NCBI GenBank assembly: GCA_913057985.1
Contig: CAJXPL010000006.1
Location: forward strand, 36,744 to 100,743
Source: an uncultured Synechococcus sp.
GTDB taxonomy: Bacteria > Cyanobacteriota > Cyanobacteriia > PCC-6307 > Cyanobiaceae
DNA: 64,000 nt
Direction: 5' to 3'
Shown here: positions 19,243 through 29,621 of the stretch, piece by piece
Layout of the letters: every line of letters starts with the position of its first letter
Numbering within the stretch: the stretch's first letter is position 1
The notes under the pieces: generated by a model
The model's input: only the letters and a program-made list of their open reading frames with translations
Database searches by the model: none
What the model was told of the DNA's origin: nothing
Position numbers and translations under genes: made by a program

Positions 19243-19791
19243 ATGGTCGAAATGAGCGTCGCCGGAATTGCCCTCGATGCCGCCAGCCGCACACCCATGG
19301 TGCTGCTGCGGGATCCCAGTGGCCGCCGTCAGGTGCCGATCTGGATCGATCAGGCGCAAGCCCACAACATCATGGCCGGACTGCAGGGGGGAGAACCACC
19401 ACGCCCCCTCAGCCATGACCTGATGGCAGCACTGTTGGTGGCTGGGGGGCTCGAACTGGAACGCGTGATCGTCCACGCGATTGAAGACAGCACCTTTCAT
19501 GCGGTGTTGAAGCTGCGACCCGATCTGGACGAAGCCGAGTTGGCTGAAAACGAAGTGCTGGAACTGATCGAAGTGGATGCCCGACCCAGCGACGCCATTG
19601 CGCTGGCGATCCGCACGGGCAGCGGCATCTGGATGCTGGAAGAGGTGGTGGCGGAAGCCTCGATACCGGTGGATGCGGAGGCGGATGCAGAAGATCAAAG
19701 TGCCTTCAGCCGTTTCGTCGACGACCTCAGCCCTGCGGCATTGGTGCGCCATCTGCGCAACCAAGACAGCGAGACGCCCTCGGAGGAGTGA
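19243..19791 (+). CDS. bifunctional nuclease family protein (BFN/DUF151)
   Basis: A 182-aa protein. The BFN core covers about residues 1-135: VPIWIDQAQAHNI, then PLSHDLMAALL and VDARPSDAIALAIRTGSGIW, the most conserved family block. An acidic tail follows. Plant relatives cleave DNA and RNA; the cyanobacterial role is undefined. Divergent from ribE across about 50 bp; its stop overlaps the next start (GTGA). Confidence 0.85.
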   Translation: MVEMSVAGIALDAASRTPMVLLRDPSGRRQVPIWIDQAQAHNIMAGLQGGEPPRPLSHDLMAALLVAGGLELERVIVHAIEDSTFHAVLKLRPDLDEAELAENEVLELIEVDARPSDAIALAIRTGSGIWMLEEVVAEASIPVDAEADAEDQSAFSRFVDDLSPAALVRHLRNQDSETPSEE

Positions 19792-20909
19792 ACACCCGCG
19801 CCTTCGGCAGCGGCCGCTCCGTCAGCCTGTTCACCCTCGGCACGATGCGTGCCCTGAACTCGGCGGCCCAGATGGCCGAGGTGCTTGACGCGGCAGCGGC
19901 AGCTGGGATCAACCATCTGGAAACCGCCCCGGCCTACGGACCTGCGGAACGTTTTCTGGGAGAGGCCCTTCGCCAGAACAGCCGCACAGACTCTGACCAC
20001 TGGGTGATCACCAGCAAACTACTGCCAGGGCTGAGCTTCGAGGAAGGACAACGCCGCCTTGATCAGATTCTGGAGCGCCTGGGCTGTCCACAGCTCGACA
20101 ACCTCGCGGTCCATGGCCTCAACCGGGAGGAGCACCTTGACTGGGCCCTGGTGGGTGATGGGTCCAGGCTTCTGGACTGGGCCGTCAGCAGTGGCCGCGT
20201 CAGCCAGGTGGGCTTCAGCAGCCATGGCAGCAACCCGCTGATCGATCGGGCGCTGCGCAGCCAGCGCTTCAGGTTCTGCAGCCTGCACCTGCATTGGCTG
20301 GATCCCCAGCGTCTGCCCCTGGCCCGTTGGGCCCTGGCGCACGGCCTCGGAGTGATGGCGATCTCCCCTGCCGACAAAGGTGGTCGCCTCCAGGCTCCCA
20401 GCCCAACACTGGTGGAGGACTGCACCCCCTTTGCCCCCCTCGAGCTGGCCTACCGATTCCTGCTGGCACAGGGCATCAGCACCCTGACCGTTGGCGCCTC
20501 AGCTGCAGGGGATCTTCAACTCGCCGCAACCCTGGCGCAAGGGGATGGGCCCCTCAGCCAGGCCGAGCAACAGGCTCTGGTCACGGCAGAGCGGCGGCAG
20601 CAGGAACGGCTTGGCCAGGAGCATTGCAAGCAGTGCCAGGCCTGCCTTCCCTGTCCGAACGAGGTTCCGATCCCCGAACTCTTGCGGCTGCGCAATCTGG
20701 CCATTGGCCATGGGCTTACCGAATTTGCGCAGGAGCGCTACAACCTCATTGGCCGTGCTGGCCACTGGTGGGAAGAGCACGACGCCTCCGCCTGTGAACG
20801 CTGTGGGGAGTGCCTTCCCCGTTGCCCGCATCACTTGCCCATTCCTGATTTGCTGGCGGACACCCACCAACGCTTGAAGGCTTCACCGCGACGGCGGCTC
20901 TGGAGCTGA
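19788..20909 (+). CDS. aldo/keto reductase with C-terminal 4Fe-4S domain
   Basis: A 373-aa fusion. Residues 1-260 form an AKR barrel (LGTMRALNSAAQM, GINHLETAPAYGPAERFLGEA, VGFSSHG). From about residue 285 come cysteine clusters: CKQCQACLPCPNEVPIP and CERCGECLPRCPHHLPIPDLL, the latter a near-complete 4Fe-4S motif. Similar AKR-ferredoxin fusions are widespread but uncharacterised. GTG 19788 overlaps the BFN stop. Its 3' end overlaps the convergent lipoprotein gene by 27 bp. Confidence 0.85.
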   Translation: MNTRAFGSGRSVSLFTLGTMRALNSAAQMAEVLDAAAAAGINHLETAPAYGPAERFLGEALRQNSRTDSDHWVITSKLLPGLSFEEGQRRLDQILERLGCPQLDNLAVHGLNREEHLDWALVGDGSRLLDWAVSSGRVSQVGFSSHGSNPLIDRALRSQRFRFCSLHLHWLDPQRLPLARWALAHGLGVMAISPADKGGRLQAPSPTLVEDCTPFAPLELAYRFLLAQGISTLTVGASAAGDLQLAATLAQGDGPLSQAEQQALVTAERRQQERLGQEHCKQCQACLPCPNEVPIPELLRLRNLAIGHGLTEFAQERYNLIGRAGHWWEEHDASACERCGECLPRCPHHLPIPDLLADTHQRLKASPRRRLWS

Positions 20910-21896
20910 ATCACGCCAGCGCTCTTCCAGGGCGCTCCGATCTTCGGGCAACAGCGGTGGCAGCGACCAGCAGCGCGACCAGGTGTCTGCGGACGGAAAG
21001 AGCAGAGGCCGCAGACGCGCCGATAGGGCGGTCTGGTCCACCATCAGCCCTGGCGATGCAATCGGAGCCCGCCATCCCTGCTGCACCAAGCGGCGACGCA
21101 GAGGATCCCGCCATCCCTGCTCGACCCAGCGCTGGGGAACCGGTTCACGACTGGCCTCCGGCCTGAGCAGAACAGTCCAGTGCAAGGGAGCGCCGGAGGC
21201 AGGCAGGATCGCCCGAAGACGGGGATCACGCCCCAACAGAGCGATGCAGCGGCTCAGGGGAAGAACCACCACCTTGGCCTCACCCTTGAGCAACCAGTTG
21301 GTGGCTTGACGGTCGTCATAGGTGAGAGCCTGGCGACGCAGCGCAGACAAAGCCTGGACTCCTCCCAAATGGTCCGCCAGGCTCATGACAAAGCGGGGGC
21401 TGGCGGGAAGCACTACACGCCCTGCCATGGCGGAATCCAGCAACAGGGGCCACCCCTCCTGGGTCATGGCCGGGTCATCCCGTAGCAGCATCACCCAGGG
21501 GCTGACAGCCAGCGGCAACACCCGATCCTGAAGAGCACCGAGGCTGGCCAGCAGAGCCTTGGCCTGACCATCCAACTGGCTCAGGAGCGGTTCAGAGGCA
21601 ATGGGCTGGAGCGTATCCGCTGGATGGGCATCAAGCCATCCATCACCGATCACCAACACATCGGCACGCGCCTGATCCGCCGGCCTCCAGTCCTGCTGGG
21701 CTGGAGCCAACGTCAGGCTCCAGGGCTTGGGCAAGGCATCAGCCCACGCTTTCGGCAAAATCCCAGCCGGAGCCATCAGGGTTGGCGCGGATGTCGCCGG
21801 ACGACAGCCCGCCAGCAGCACGGTTCCCGTCGCCCCGATCATCTGGAGCACTTGGCGCCGGCGCAGGGGACCCAACCGCTCTCTCCAGACGTTCAT
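20883..21896 (-). CDS. Tat-type lipoprotein, solute-binding-protein-like
   Basis: A 337-aa exported lipoprotein. The signal RRRQVLQMIGATGTVLLAGC has a twin-arginine stretch and a lipobox ending LAGC. The body resembles periplasmic binding proteins of the spermidine/putrescine type: GILPKAWADALP, DVLVIGDGWLD, LPLAVSPWVMLLRDD, and LKGEAKVVVLPLS. No permease or ATPase is adjacent, so transport is unproven. It starts 4 bp inside the end of the upstream CobT-like gene (ATGA-type overlap). Confidence 0.72.
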   Translation of the reverse strand: MNVWRERLGPLRRRQVLQMIGATGTVLLAGCRPATSAPTLMAPAGILPKAWADALPKPWSLTLAPAQQDWRPADQARADVLVIGDGWLDAHPADTLQPIASEPLLSQLDGQAKALLASLGALQDRVLPLAVSPWVMLLRDDPAMTQEGWPLLLDSAMAGRVVLPASPRFVMSLADHLGGVQALSALRRQALTYDDRQATNWLLKGEAKVVVLPLSRCIALLGRDPRLRAILPASGAPLHWTVLLRPEASREPVPQRWVEQGWRDPLRRRLVQQGWRAPIASPGLMVDQTALSARLRPLLFPSADTWSRCWSLPPLLPEDRSALEERWRDSAPEPPSR

Positions 21897-23092
21897 GGGC
21901 TTGACGTTACGGGGCGGCTGAGCAGCTGCTCCAGGGCGTGCTCACAATCCAGCACCAGATCGGCACAAGAGCATCCACGCAACTGGGCGAGCAGCAAAAG
22001 AGCGCCGGCCCCCACCCCTTCTTTCACATAGCCCCGTTCGTAGTCCCGTAAGGGTTGATGGGTGCTGCTGTGAAAACGCACGCCGCAGGCCAGAACGGAG
22101 AGGGCAGCAGCCAGGTGGCTCGCAGTGGCATCCACCAACCCGCCGAAGGGGGACTGACCTGCCAGATCCGCACCCTCATCAGCGAGCCAACCGGTGGTGC
22201 CGATCAGCACCTGGGCCGCCAGCTGGTCCCGCTGACGGGCGGGCAAAGCCTGCATCGCCAAGGCCAGAACAGCCAGCATCTGGCAACCGCCCCCCAGCAA
22301 CAACGGTTGTCCCGCGGACACCGCACCCACCACCACCCCTGCGGTAAAGGCCTGAAAAGGGTCACCAACAGCAGCCAGGATCTGCTCGGCCGAAGGATGC
22401 GCACCAAGCGAAGCCCGCTGAAGCCCTCGGACAACGAGATCTTTCTTGAGTTGCTGCGGCGGATGAAGAGCACTACCGCTGATCAGATGGGCAACCTCCA
22501 CGCCGAGGGCCGTTAACACCGCTTGAGCGGTTGTGGTGCCCCCTGGAACACACTCCGCCACCACCAAGGGGCGTTGCAACCCCCGCCCCAGCAGCTCTCC
22601 CTGTCGCCACAACTGCTGCACCCGCGGCAATGGCATCGCCGCACCACTGGACAGGCAGGCCGAGGGGCCTTGGTCCAGGGGCTCGATGTGCAGGTGAGGA
22701 AAATCGGGTTTCTGAGCCAAGCCGAGGGCCGCCACCTGCGGCCTCAACGTCAAGCGTCGCGCCGCGACATGGCTGAGCAGGGCGGGGGAGACGCCAGCGG
22801 GCAGAGGCGGCAGAGGCCAACGGCGCTGCCGCGCCGGCCCGTGAATCAGTAGCTCCGCATCAGCCAGGGCGGTGTAGCGCCGCGAAGCCACGGTGGAGCC
22901 AGCGGCTGAAATCCCTTCATGCTCAGCCGTTTGTGTGGCCGCCAGAACGAGCAAAAGATCCAGCGGTTGATCGTTGGAGGTCCAGGGACGAAGTGCCGCT
23001 GCGTCCAACCTGCGTGCACCGAGACCTCCCAGCTGCTGGCAGCCCTCAGGCAACAGCGAGGCTTCAGAGGGGATCGAGGGCAATGAGTCCAT
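21893..23092 (-). CDS. CobT-like nicotinate-nucleotide phosphoribosyltransferase
   Basis: A 399-aa enzyme of the TIGR00303 group, a divergent branch of CobT, which activates the lower-ligand base of cobamides. Recognised by LLVLAATQTAEHEGISAAG, VVAECVPGGTTTAQAVL, LLGGGCQMLAVLALAM, GTTGWLADEGADLAGQ and a C-terminal YVKEGVGAGALLLLA. Marine Synechococcus make pseudocobalamin with adenine as lower ligand, so the substrate may not be dimethylbenzimidazole (knowledge plus inference). Overlaps DUF2232 by 29 bp. Confidence 0.8.
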   Translation of the reverse strand: MDSLPSIPSEASLLPEGCQQLGGLGARRLDAAALRPWTSNDQPLDLLLVLAATQTAEHEGISAAGSTVASRRYTALADAELLIHGPARQRRWPLPPLPAGVSPALLSHVAARRLTLRPQVAALGLAQKPDFPHLHIEPLDQGPSACLSSGAAMPLPRVQQLWRQGELLGRGLQRPLVVAECVPGGTTTAQAVLTALGVEVAHLISGSALHPPQQLKKDLVVRGLQRASLGAHPSAEQILAAVGDPFQAFTAGVVVGAVSAGQPLLLGGGCQMLAVLALAMQALPARQRDQLAAQVLIGTTGWLADEGADLAGQSPFGGLVDATASHLAAALSVLACGVRFHSSTHQPLRDYERGYVKEGVGAGALLLLAQLRGCSCADLVLDCEHALEQLLSRPVTSSP

Positions 23093-23717
23093 GCAGCAGC
23101 CTCGGGGGCTCCGGAATCGGTGATTTCAGGCGGGGAAAGATCCAGTACGCCAAAGCGTGAAGAGACAGCACATAGATAACCTCCTGAACCACCACCAACA
23201 GCAACGCCATCAACTGCACCTGGGTCAGATCCGGTGTGATCGGCAGATGCAGTACCGCGATCAAGCGCTCGAGCAGAGCGGAACCGGCCCGGGTGATCAC
23301 GACCCAGAGGTTTTCTCCCACGAGCAACGAAAGCACCAGAACTCGCACCAAAAACCCTGCCGTTCCAAGAACAACGCCCCCCGACCAGCTCAGCCACCAG
23401 CTGATCCCCCGGCACCAGCTCCAGCCCAGCCAGAGCGACAAAAGTCCGTAAGGAAACAGCAGCAGCGGTCCACGCAAAGGACCCATCAAGGCGGTGAGCA
23501 GCAGCACAGAGAGCAGCAGACCCTCTGCACCGGAACGGTTGCCACGACGCAACTGCAGCAGGATCAGGGGCAAGGGAAGGGCCAGACGGAACAGCGCACC
23601 ACCCACCGGCAAGTAGTACAGAGCCAACCAGATCAGCCCAGTCGCGGCCGCGAGATATGCCCCCTCAACCAGCCTCAGAGCCTGCTGGCGGCTCAACCGG
23701 GGGGTCGCGTCGGTCAT
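23064..23717 (-). CDS. DUF2232 membrane protein
   Basis: A 217-aa protein with five to six hydrophobic helices and the cyanobacterial DUF2232 (YybS-like) pattern: RLVEGAYLAAATGLIWLALYYLPVG split over the first helix, LPLPLILLQLRRGNRSG, LLLTALMGPLRGPLLLFPYG. Probably an energy-coupling or transport-related membrane component; no function known. Overlaps both neighbours, implying one transcript topA-lipoprotein-DUF2232-CobT-like-lipoprotein. Confidence 0.75.
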   Translation of the reverse strand: MTDATPRLSRQQALRLVEGAYLAAATGLIWLALYYLPVGGALFRLALPLPLILLQLRRGNRSGAEGLLLSVLLLTALMGPLRGPLLLFPYGLLSLWLGWSWCRGISWWLSWSGGVVLGTAGFLVRVLVLSLLVGENLWVVITRAGSALLERLIAVLHLPITPDLTQVQLMALLLVVVQEVIYVLSLHALAYWIFPRLKSPIPEPPRLLHGLIALDPL

Positions 23718-24142
23718 GGTTCAACCCGCTCAATCCGTTCCACCGCAAAGCCAACATCCGCCTCACGCAGGGCGCGGGTGACGGCTTCAGCAGGAGCGGC
23801 AGGGTCGGCTCCGGCCAAACGGATGGTGATCCGGTAGGGCGCTTGGGGCAGACGTTGGGATGACACCGTCCGTGGTTTTGGCTGCGGAACAGGATCAGGA
23901 GCATCCGTTGCCTCAGGCAGGGAAACAGCCTTGGCCGCCGGCGTGGAGGGAGTCGCAGCGGTAGGGCTGGCAACCGATGGGCTGACAACTGTTGGGCTGG
24001 CCTTCACAACCGGTGCGGGCGCAGCTGCCTGAGCCGGCCTGGCTTCAGGCACCGCGAAGGAGCGTTCCAACTGTTCAGCGACCGGTGTGCCGGCACAGGC
24101 CTGCAGGAGCCCCACAGGCAGCAGCCAAAGCAGACGGGCCAT
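23714..24142 (-). CDS. Ala/Pro-rich lipoprotein, unknown function
   Basis: A 142-aa protein. Signal [16 protein letters not shown] with the lipobox LLQAC, a long Ala/Pro/Ser/Thr/Val linker (about 35-95), and a short folded C-terminus (YRITIRLAGADPAAPAEAVTRAL). Starts where topA stops (shared base at 24142) and overlaps DUF2232 by 4 bp. The C-terminal piece could be a small alpha/beta domain. Confidence 0.6.
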   Translation of the reverse strand: MARLLWLLPVGLLQACAGTPVAEQLERSFAVPEARPAQAAAPAPVVKASPTVVSPSVASPTAATPSTPAAKAVSLPEATDAPDPVPQPKPRTVSSQRLPQAPYRITIRLAGADPAAPAEAVTRALREADVGFAVERIERVEP

Positions 24143-26841
24143 CAGCTGTCAGCCGGCTTGATCACCCGCACCGCACTGGCCCTGAGCCGACCGGTTTTGG
24201 TGGTGGCGGGGGGTTTCTTGGCCGCTGATTTCTTGGCGGCTGTTTTTTTCGCGGCTGGTTTTTTCGCGGCGGTTTTACGACCGCCCTTCTTCGATGCTGC
24301 CTTGGCGGCAAGCAGTTCCACCGCTTCTTCAAGGGTCACATCGTCAGCGCCCTTGCCTTCCGGCAGCGAGGCATTCAACTTGCCCTGTTTGACATACAGG
24401 CCGTAAGGACCGTCATAGACCTGAATCGTTTCATCACTGCCCTCCGGCTTACCGAGGTCCTTGAGGGCGGTGCGTCCACCCCGACCCCGTTTGGGCATGG
24501 CCAGCAGCTCAAGGGCACGGCTCAGCCCCACCGCCAGAACATCGTCATCCCCCTTGAGCGATCGGTAATCCTTCTCGCCCTTGCCCTTGTCCCAGACGAC
24601 GTAAGGGCCAAAGCGGCCAAGCCCCGCCTGAATGCGCCCACCATCGGGGTGTTCACCGAGAAGACGCGGCAAACGGAGCAGTCCGAGGGCATCCTCCAGG
24701 GTGAGATCCTCCGGCTTCTGCCCCTTGGGCAGAGACGCACGTTTGGGCTTGGGGTTCTCATCACTCACCTGGCCCCGCTGCACGTAAGGGCCGTACTGAC
24801 CGAAGAGCAGGTAGACCAGATCCCCCGTTTCCGGATCCTCACCGATGGCTTCGGGGCCGTCGGCCTTCTGTTTGAGGATCAATTCGGCCTGCTCTTCATC
24901 CAGGTCAGCCGGAGTGATCTCCCGGGGCAAGGTGGCCTTGATCAGCTCTTCCTCACCGTCGTCGCTGACCCGTTTGGCCTCCAGGTAGGCGCCGAAGCGG
25001 CCGATGCGAACCACGGAGGACAAGCCCTCCAGATCGATGGTGCGGGATGCACCGGGGTCAATGTCCCCTTCCCGTTGCTGGACCTGGTTTTCCAGGCCCT
25101 CATCACCCTTGTAGAAGCCCTCCAGGTAAGGCAACCACTGCACCTTGCCGTGGGAGATCTCATCGAGGGTGTTCTCCATTCGAGCGGTGAAGCTGGTGTC
25201 CACCAGTTCAGGGAAATGCTCCTCGAGCAACGCCGTCACAGCAAAGGCGGTGAAGCTGGGGGTGAGGGCGTTGCCCAACAGCGTGGCGTAGCCGCGATCC
25301 ACGATCGTTCCAATGATCGAGGCGTAGGTCGACGGCCGGCCGATGCCTTCCTTCTCCAGCATCTTCACCAGCGATGCCTCACTGAACCGTGCCGGCGGCT
25401 GGGTCTGATGGCCAAGGGGCTCAACGGTCTTCGGCTCCGGTGCATCGCCAACGCTCAACGCCGGCAGCAACACTTCCTGACCCTCAAGGGCCGCATCGGG
25501 ATCATCACTGCCTTCCACGTAGGCGCGGAAGAAACCGGGGAAGTCGATGCGCTTGCCGCTGGCCCGGAAACTGGCCTCGCCTGAGCTGAGATCCACCGAG
25601 AGCATCGTGAGCCTGGCTTCAGCCATCTGGCTGGCCACGGTGCGCTTCCAGATCAGCTCATACACCGCCAGATCTCGCCCATCCAGACCGGTTTCACCGG
25701 GGGTTCGGAAGCTTTCGCCGGATGGACGAATCGCTTCATGGGCCTCCTGGGCATTGCGGGCTTTGGTGCTGAACTGCCGCGGCCCTTTGCTCAGATACTC
25801 CTTGCCGTAAAGGCTCTCCACGCAGTTGCGGGATGCGTTGATCGCCTGATCCGACAAGTGAACCGAGTCGGTCCGCATGTAGGTGATGAAACCGCGTTCG
25901 TAGAGCCCCTGGGCACAGCGCATGGTTTCCCGGGCTGAAAGGCGCAGCTTGCGATTCGCCTCCTGTTGAAGGGTGCTGGTGGTGAAGGGAGGCACCGGCT
26001 TGCGCACGGTGGGCTTCTCCTCCACCGCATCCACAGTCCAGGCGCTGGTTCGCACGGATTCAGCCAACGCCTTGGCCTCGCTCTCACTGAGCAGCCGCAC
26101 GGCACTGCCCGCCTTCAGCCCGCCGGTGCTCTCGTCGAAGTCGTTACCGGTGGCGATTCTCTGGCCACCCACATGGGTCAGCTTGGCTTCAAAGGCACTG
26201 CCCGACTGCTCAAGCTGGGCCTTGAGGTCCCAGTAACTGCCGCTGCGGAAGGCGCGGCGGGCCCGTTCCCGTTGAACCAGGAGCCGAACCGCAACGGACT
26301 GCACCCGCCCGGCGGAGAGTCCCCAGGCCACCTTTTTCCAGAGGAGAGGGGACAGGGTGTACCCCACAAGGCGATCCAAAATCCGCCGGGTTTCCTGGGC
26401 ATGGACCAGCTCCATGTCCAGGTCGCGGGTCTGATCCAGAGCCTTGCCGATGGCCTCCTTGGTGATCTCGTGAAACACCATGCGCTTCACCGGTACCTTC
26501 GGCGCCAGCAGCTGGAGGAGGTGCCAACTGATGCTTTCGCCTTCCCGGTCTTCGTCCGTCGCCAGCAGCAACTGATCAGCACCCTTGAGGGCGTCCTTGA
26601 GTTCGCGAACCGTCTTCTTCTTGTCCTTCGGGACCACGTACAGCGGCTCGAAATCCGCGTCGGTGTTCACACCGAGGTTGGCCCATTTCTGCCCCTTGGC
26701 CGATGCCGGAATCTCGCTGGCGTTGTTAGGAAGGTCGCGGACATGCCCCATCGAGGCTTCGACCTTGAATCCCTTGGGAAGGAAGCCACGGATGGTCTTG
26801 GCCTTCGTGGGGCTCTCAACGATGACGAGGGTGTGCGCCAC
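24142..26841 (-). CDS. topA: DNA topoisomerase I
   Basis: Type IA enzyme that relaxes negative supercoils. TOPRIM domain: [13 protein letters not shown] at the start and [15 protein letters not shown] for the metal-binding acidic motif. Active-site Tyr lies in [14 protein letters not shown]. The [17 protein letters not shown] block is also family-specific. After about residue 600 come topoisomerase C-terminal repeats ([41 protein letters not shown]) instead of zinc fingers, then a Lys/Ala tail of AAKKxAAKK repeats. 899 aa, a normal cyanobacterial length. Confidence 0.96.
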   Translation of the reverse strand: MAHTLVIVESPTKAKTIRGFLPKGFKVEASMGHVRDLPNNASEIPASAKGQKWANLGVNTDADFEPLYVVPKDKKKTVRELKDALKGADQLLLATDEDREGESISWHLLQLLAPKVPVKRMVFHEITKEAIGKALDQTRDLDMELVHAQETRRILDRLVGYTLSPLLWKKVAWGLSAGRVQSVAVRLLVQRERARRAFRSGSYWDLKAQLEQSGSAFEAKLTHVGGQRIATGNDFDESTGGLKAGSAVRLLSESEAKALAESVRTSAWTVDAVEEKPTVRKPVPPFTTSTLQQEANRKLRLSARETMRCAQGLYERGFITYMRTDSVHLSDQAINASRNCVESLYGKEYLSKGPRQFSTKARNAQEAHEAIRPSGESFRTPGETGLDGRDLAVYELIWKRTVASQMAEARLTMLSVDLSSGEASFRASGKRIDFPGFFRAYVEGSDDPDAALEGQEVLLPALSVGDAPEPKTVEPLGHQTQPPARFSEASLVKMLEKEGIGRPSTYASIIGTIVDRGYATLLGNALTPSFTAFAVTALLEEHFPELVDTSFTARMENTLDEISHGKVQWLPYLEGFYKGDEGLENQVQQREGDIDPGASRTIDLEGLSSVVRIGRFGAYLEAKRVSDDGEEELIKATLPREITPADLDEEQAELILKQKADGPEAIGEDPETGDLVYLLFGQYGPYVQRGQVSDENPKPKRASLPKGQKPEDLTLEDALGLLRLPRLLGEHPDGGRIQAGLGRFGPYVVWDKGKGEKDYRSLKGDDDVLAVGLSRALELLAMPKRGRGGRTALKDLGKPEGSDETIQVYDGPYGLYVKQGKLNASLPEGKGADDVTLEEAVELLAAKAASKKGGRKTAAKKPAAKKTAAKKSAAKKPPATTKTGRLRASAVRVIKPADS

Positions 26842-26952
26842 TAGCGGCAGGTGAACCGTTCCCCTTCTTTATCGCACCGAGCAGCGCTCTGCATGACCGT
26901 CGGCGCGTCAAGCGCCGCTACAGTCGCCCCAGCGCAACGGTTCCAGGCTGCC

Positions 26953-28524
26953 ATGCCCGACATGGGTGCTTTCCTTCTCGCCACCCAGGCCACGGCTGCC
27001 CCTGGTGAGCTGCTGAATCTCTCTCTCAACGCCTCCGCCGTACTGCCCGAAGCTGCAGTGCTGCTGGCGATGATCGCCACCCTCTTGGTGGACCTGGCCG
27101 GCGAAAAGGTCGCCGCACGTTGGGTGCCGCCCATTTGCTACCTGGGTCTGGGCACCTCCCTGGTGCTGCTGGCCCTGCAGTGGAACGCACCGTTGGAGCC
27201 CTCGTTCCTTGGAGCCTTCCTCGCCGACAACCTGGCGGTGGCGTTCCGGGCTGTGATTGCCTTGTCGACGCTTCTGTCGCTGCTGATCAGCTGGCGTTAC
27301 GCGGAGAAGAGCGGCACACCCGTTGGCGAGTACGCCGCCATCCTCCTCGCCGCCACCCTCGGCGCCATGCTCCTTTGCGGGGCAACGGATCTGGTGAGTG
27401 TGTTCATCTCGCTGGAGACGCTCTCCGTCGCCAGCTATCTGCTGTCGGGCTACATGAAGCGGGATGCCCGCAGCTCGGAAGCAGCACTCAAATATCTGCT
27501 CGTGGGATCGGCGGCCGCTGCTGTTTTCCTGTACGGCTCTTCCCTGCTGTACGGCCTGAGCGGCAGCACCAGCCTCGACACCATCGGCCTGGCTCTGCAA
27601 ACCAGCACCACACCTCTGGCTGCTTTGGCCCTGGTGTTCGTCTTGGCCACCGTTGCATTCAAGATCGCAGCCGTTCCCTTCCACCAGTGGACGCCTGACG
27701 TCTACGAAGGCTCACCAACCCCTGTGGTGGCATTCCTTTCCGTGGGTTCCAAAGCGGCCGGATTCGCCCTGGCCCTTCGCATCCTGGTGGGTTGCTTTGG
27801 TGCCTTTGACGATCAATGGAAATTGCTGTTCACCGTTCTGGCGGTGTTGAGCATGACCCTGGGCAACGTTGTTGCCCTCGCCCAGACCTCGATGAAGCGC
27901 ATGCTGGCCTACAGCTCGATCGGCCAGGCCGGCTTCGTGATGATCGGCATGGTCTGCGGCACCGAGGACGGTTTCGCGGCCATGGTTCTGTACATGGCGG
28001 CCTACCTGTTCATGAACCTGGGGGCCTTCGCCTGCATCATCCTCTTCTCGATCCGCACAGGAAGTGATCGAATTTCTGATTACGCGGGGCTTTACCAGAA
28101 GGATCCCCTGATCACCCTCGGCCTCAGTCTTTGCCTGCTTTCTCTGGGTGGCATTCCGCCAATGCTGGGTTTCTTCGGAAAGATCTATCTGTTCTTTGCC
28201 GGTTGGGCGAACCACGAATACCTGCTGGTGGTGGTTGGCCTGGTCACCTCCGTGGTGTCGATCTACTACTACATCTCCGTCATCAAAATGATGGTGGTGA
28301 AGGAGCCCCAGGAGGCCTCCGATGTGGTCAAGGCCTACCCCGAGGTGAATTGGTCGTTGATGGGGATGCAGCCGCTTCGGGTTGCCCTGATTGGATGTGT
28401 GGCGATCACCGCCGTTGGCGGGATCCTCTCCAATCCCCTGTTCCAGTGGGCCAACAAAGCGGTAGCAGGAACGCCATTGCTTCAGCAAGCCATCGCCCTG
28501 TCCAGCCTGAAGGGTCTTGGCTGA
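26953..28524 (+). CDS. ndhB: NAD(P)H-quinone oxidoreductase subunit 2 (NDH-1)
   Basis: A 523-aa, 14-helix proton-pumping subunit of NDH-1 in the thylakoid membrane, needed for cyclic electron flow and respiration. Family motifs: [59 protein letters not shown] and [21 protein letters not shown] 26953 (MPDMGAF) gives the usual size; the frame opens 34 codons earlier, close to the divergent topA start. Confidence 0.96.
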   Translation: MPDMGAFLLATQATAAPGELLNLSLNASAVLPEAAVLLAMIATLLVDLAGEKVAARWVPPICYLGLGTSLVLLALQWNAPLEPSFLGAFLADNLAVAFRAVIALSTLLSLLISWRYAEKSGTPVGEYAAILLAATLGAMLLCGATDLVSVFISLETLSVASYLLSGYMKRDARSSEAALKYLLVGSAAAAVFLYGSSLLYGLSGSTSLDTIGLALQTSTTPLAALALVFVLATVAFKIAAVPFHQWTPDVYEGSPTPVVAFLSVGSKAAGFALALRILVGCFGAFDDQWKLLFTVLAVLSMTLGNVVALAQTSMKRMLAYSSIGQAGFVMIGMVCGTEDGFAAMVLYMAAYLFMNLGAFACIILFSIRTGSDRISDYAGLYQKDPLITLGLSLCLLSLGGIPPMLGFFGKIYLFFAGWANHEYLLVVVGLVTSVVSIYYYISVIKMMVVKEPQEASDVVKAYPEVNWSLMGMQPLRVALIGCVAITAVGGILSNPLFQWANKAVAGTPLLQQAIALSSLKGLG

Positions 28525-29215
28525 GGCTGTGCAGCAGCCGGTTGCTGAGCTCAGGGGGATCAGCAAGATCTACGGATCTGGAGATCTCGAAGTCAAAGCC
28601 CTTGATCAACTGAATCTCACCGTTCAGGAGGGGGATTACCTGGCGGTGATGGGGGCCAGCGGCTCAGGCAAGAGCACGGCGATGAACATCCTGGGCTGTC
28701 TCGACCGTCCCACGAGCGGCACCTACAGGCTCAACGGGATGGCTGTTGAACAGCTGGACGACGATGCCCTGGCGGACGTGCGCAACCGCTCACTCGGATT
28801 TGTCTTCCAGCAGTTCCATCTGCTCGGCCATGCCAGCGCGATCGAGAACGTGATGCTGCCGATGGTCTACGCGGGAATCCCGAAGGACGAACGGGTCGAA
28901 CGCGCCCAAGCAGCCCTCACCCGGGTTGGTCTGGCGCAGCGCCTCGAGAACAAACCCAACCAGCTGTCCGGAGGACAGCAACAACGGGTGGCCATCGCCA
29001 GGGCCATCATCAATCGCCCCAGTCTTCTGCTGGCGGACGAACCCACCGGAGCCCTGGATTCCAGCACCACCGCCGAGGTGCTGGAACTGTTTGATGAACT
29101 GCACCAGCAGGGCATCACCCTGGTGATGGTCACCCATGAAGACGATGTAGCAGCCCGAGCGCAGCGGATTGCACGGTTTCAGGATGGTCGGGTGCTGACG
29201 GGATGCCCACAATGA
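28517..29215 (+). CDS. ABC transporter ATP-binding protein (LolD/MacB/DevA-like)
   Basis: A 232-aa ATPase: Walker [37 protein letters not shown], signature [14 protein letters not shown], Walker [14 protein letters not shown], and [13 protein letters not shown]. This belongs to the MacB/LolD/DevA group, which work with FtsX-like permeases. No such permease is nearby. TTG 28517 overlaps ndhB; GTG 28529 is the alternative. Confidence 0.88.
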   Translation: MAEAVQQPVAELRGISKIYGSGDLEVKALDQLNLTVQEGDYLAVMGASGSGKSTAMNILGCLDRPTSGTYRLNGMAVEQLDDDALADVRNRSLGFVFQQFHLLGHASAIENVMLPMVYAGIPKDERVERAQAALTRVGLAQRLENKPNQLSGGQQQRVAIARAIINRPSLLLADEPTGALDSSTTAEVLELFDELHQQGITLVMVTHEDDVAARAQRIARFQDGRVLTGCPQ

Positions 29216-29234
29216 GTGGGATGCCCCTGCGGTA

Positions 29235-29621
29235 ATGGAGGAGACCCCCAAGGCTCTTCGGGTTGCCCTCGTGGAGGATGACCCACGGATTCAGCAGTTG
29301 ATCTGCGCAGAAATCACCGATGAGGGGCACGACTGCATCAGCTTCGGGTCCGCGGAAGACTTTCTGGAGGCAATCGGCCCGAATCGGTTTGATCTGGTGC
29401 TGCTGGACCTGATGCTGCCAGGCATGGACGGCTTGGCCTGCCTGAAACAGCTGCAGCTCCGGGCCGCTTCCCAGCCTGCGTTGAGGGTGGTGATCGTGAC
29501 GGCTCTCAATGATGACGACAAGCGGCGCGAAGCTCTCTCCAATGGAGCAGAGGCGTACGTGCTTAAGCCGGATCTGTTCGAACAGCTGCCGCAACTGCTC
29601 CGGACGCCTCCGTTGGCCTGA
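29235..29621 (+). CDS. single-domain response regulator
   Basis: A 128-aa CheY-like receiver with no output domain. Acidic pocket in VALVEDDPR, phosphoacceptor Asp in LLDLMLPGMDG, Thr in VIVTALND, and Lys in AYVLKPDLFEQ, so all phosphotransfer residues are present. It runs head to tail into the end of the facing histidine kinase, overlapping it by 59 bp, and may be its partner. Confidence 0.88.
   Translation: MEETPKALRVALVEDDPRIQQLICAEITDEGHDCISFGSAEDFLEAIGPNRFDLVLLDLMLPGMDGLACLKQLQLRAASQPALRVVIVTALNDDDKRREALSNGAEAYVLKPDLFEQLPQLLRTPPLA

Noticed and set aside
24160..24300. Lys/Ala repeats at the end of topA as an insertion
   Set aside because: Basic Lys/Ala tails are common in cyanobacterial and other topoisomerase I proteins; no flanking signs of insertion are visible.
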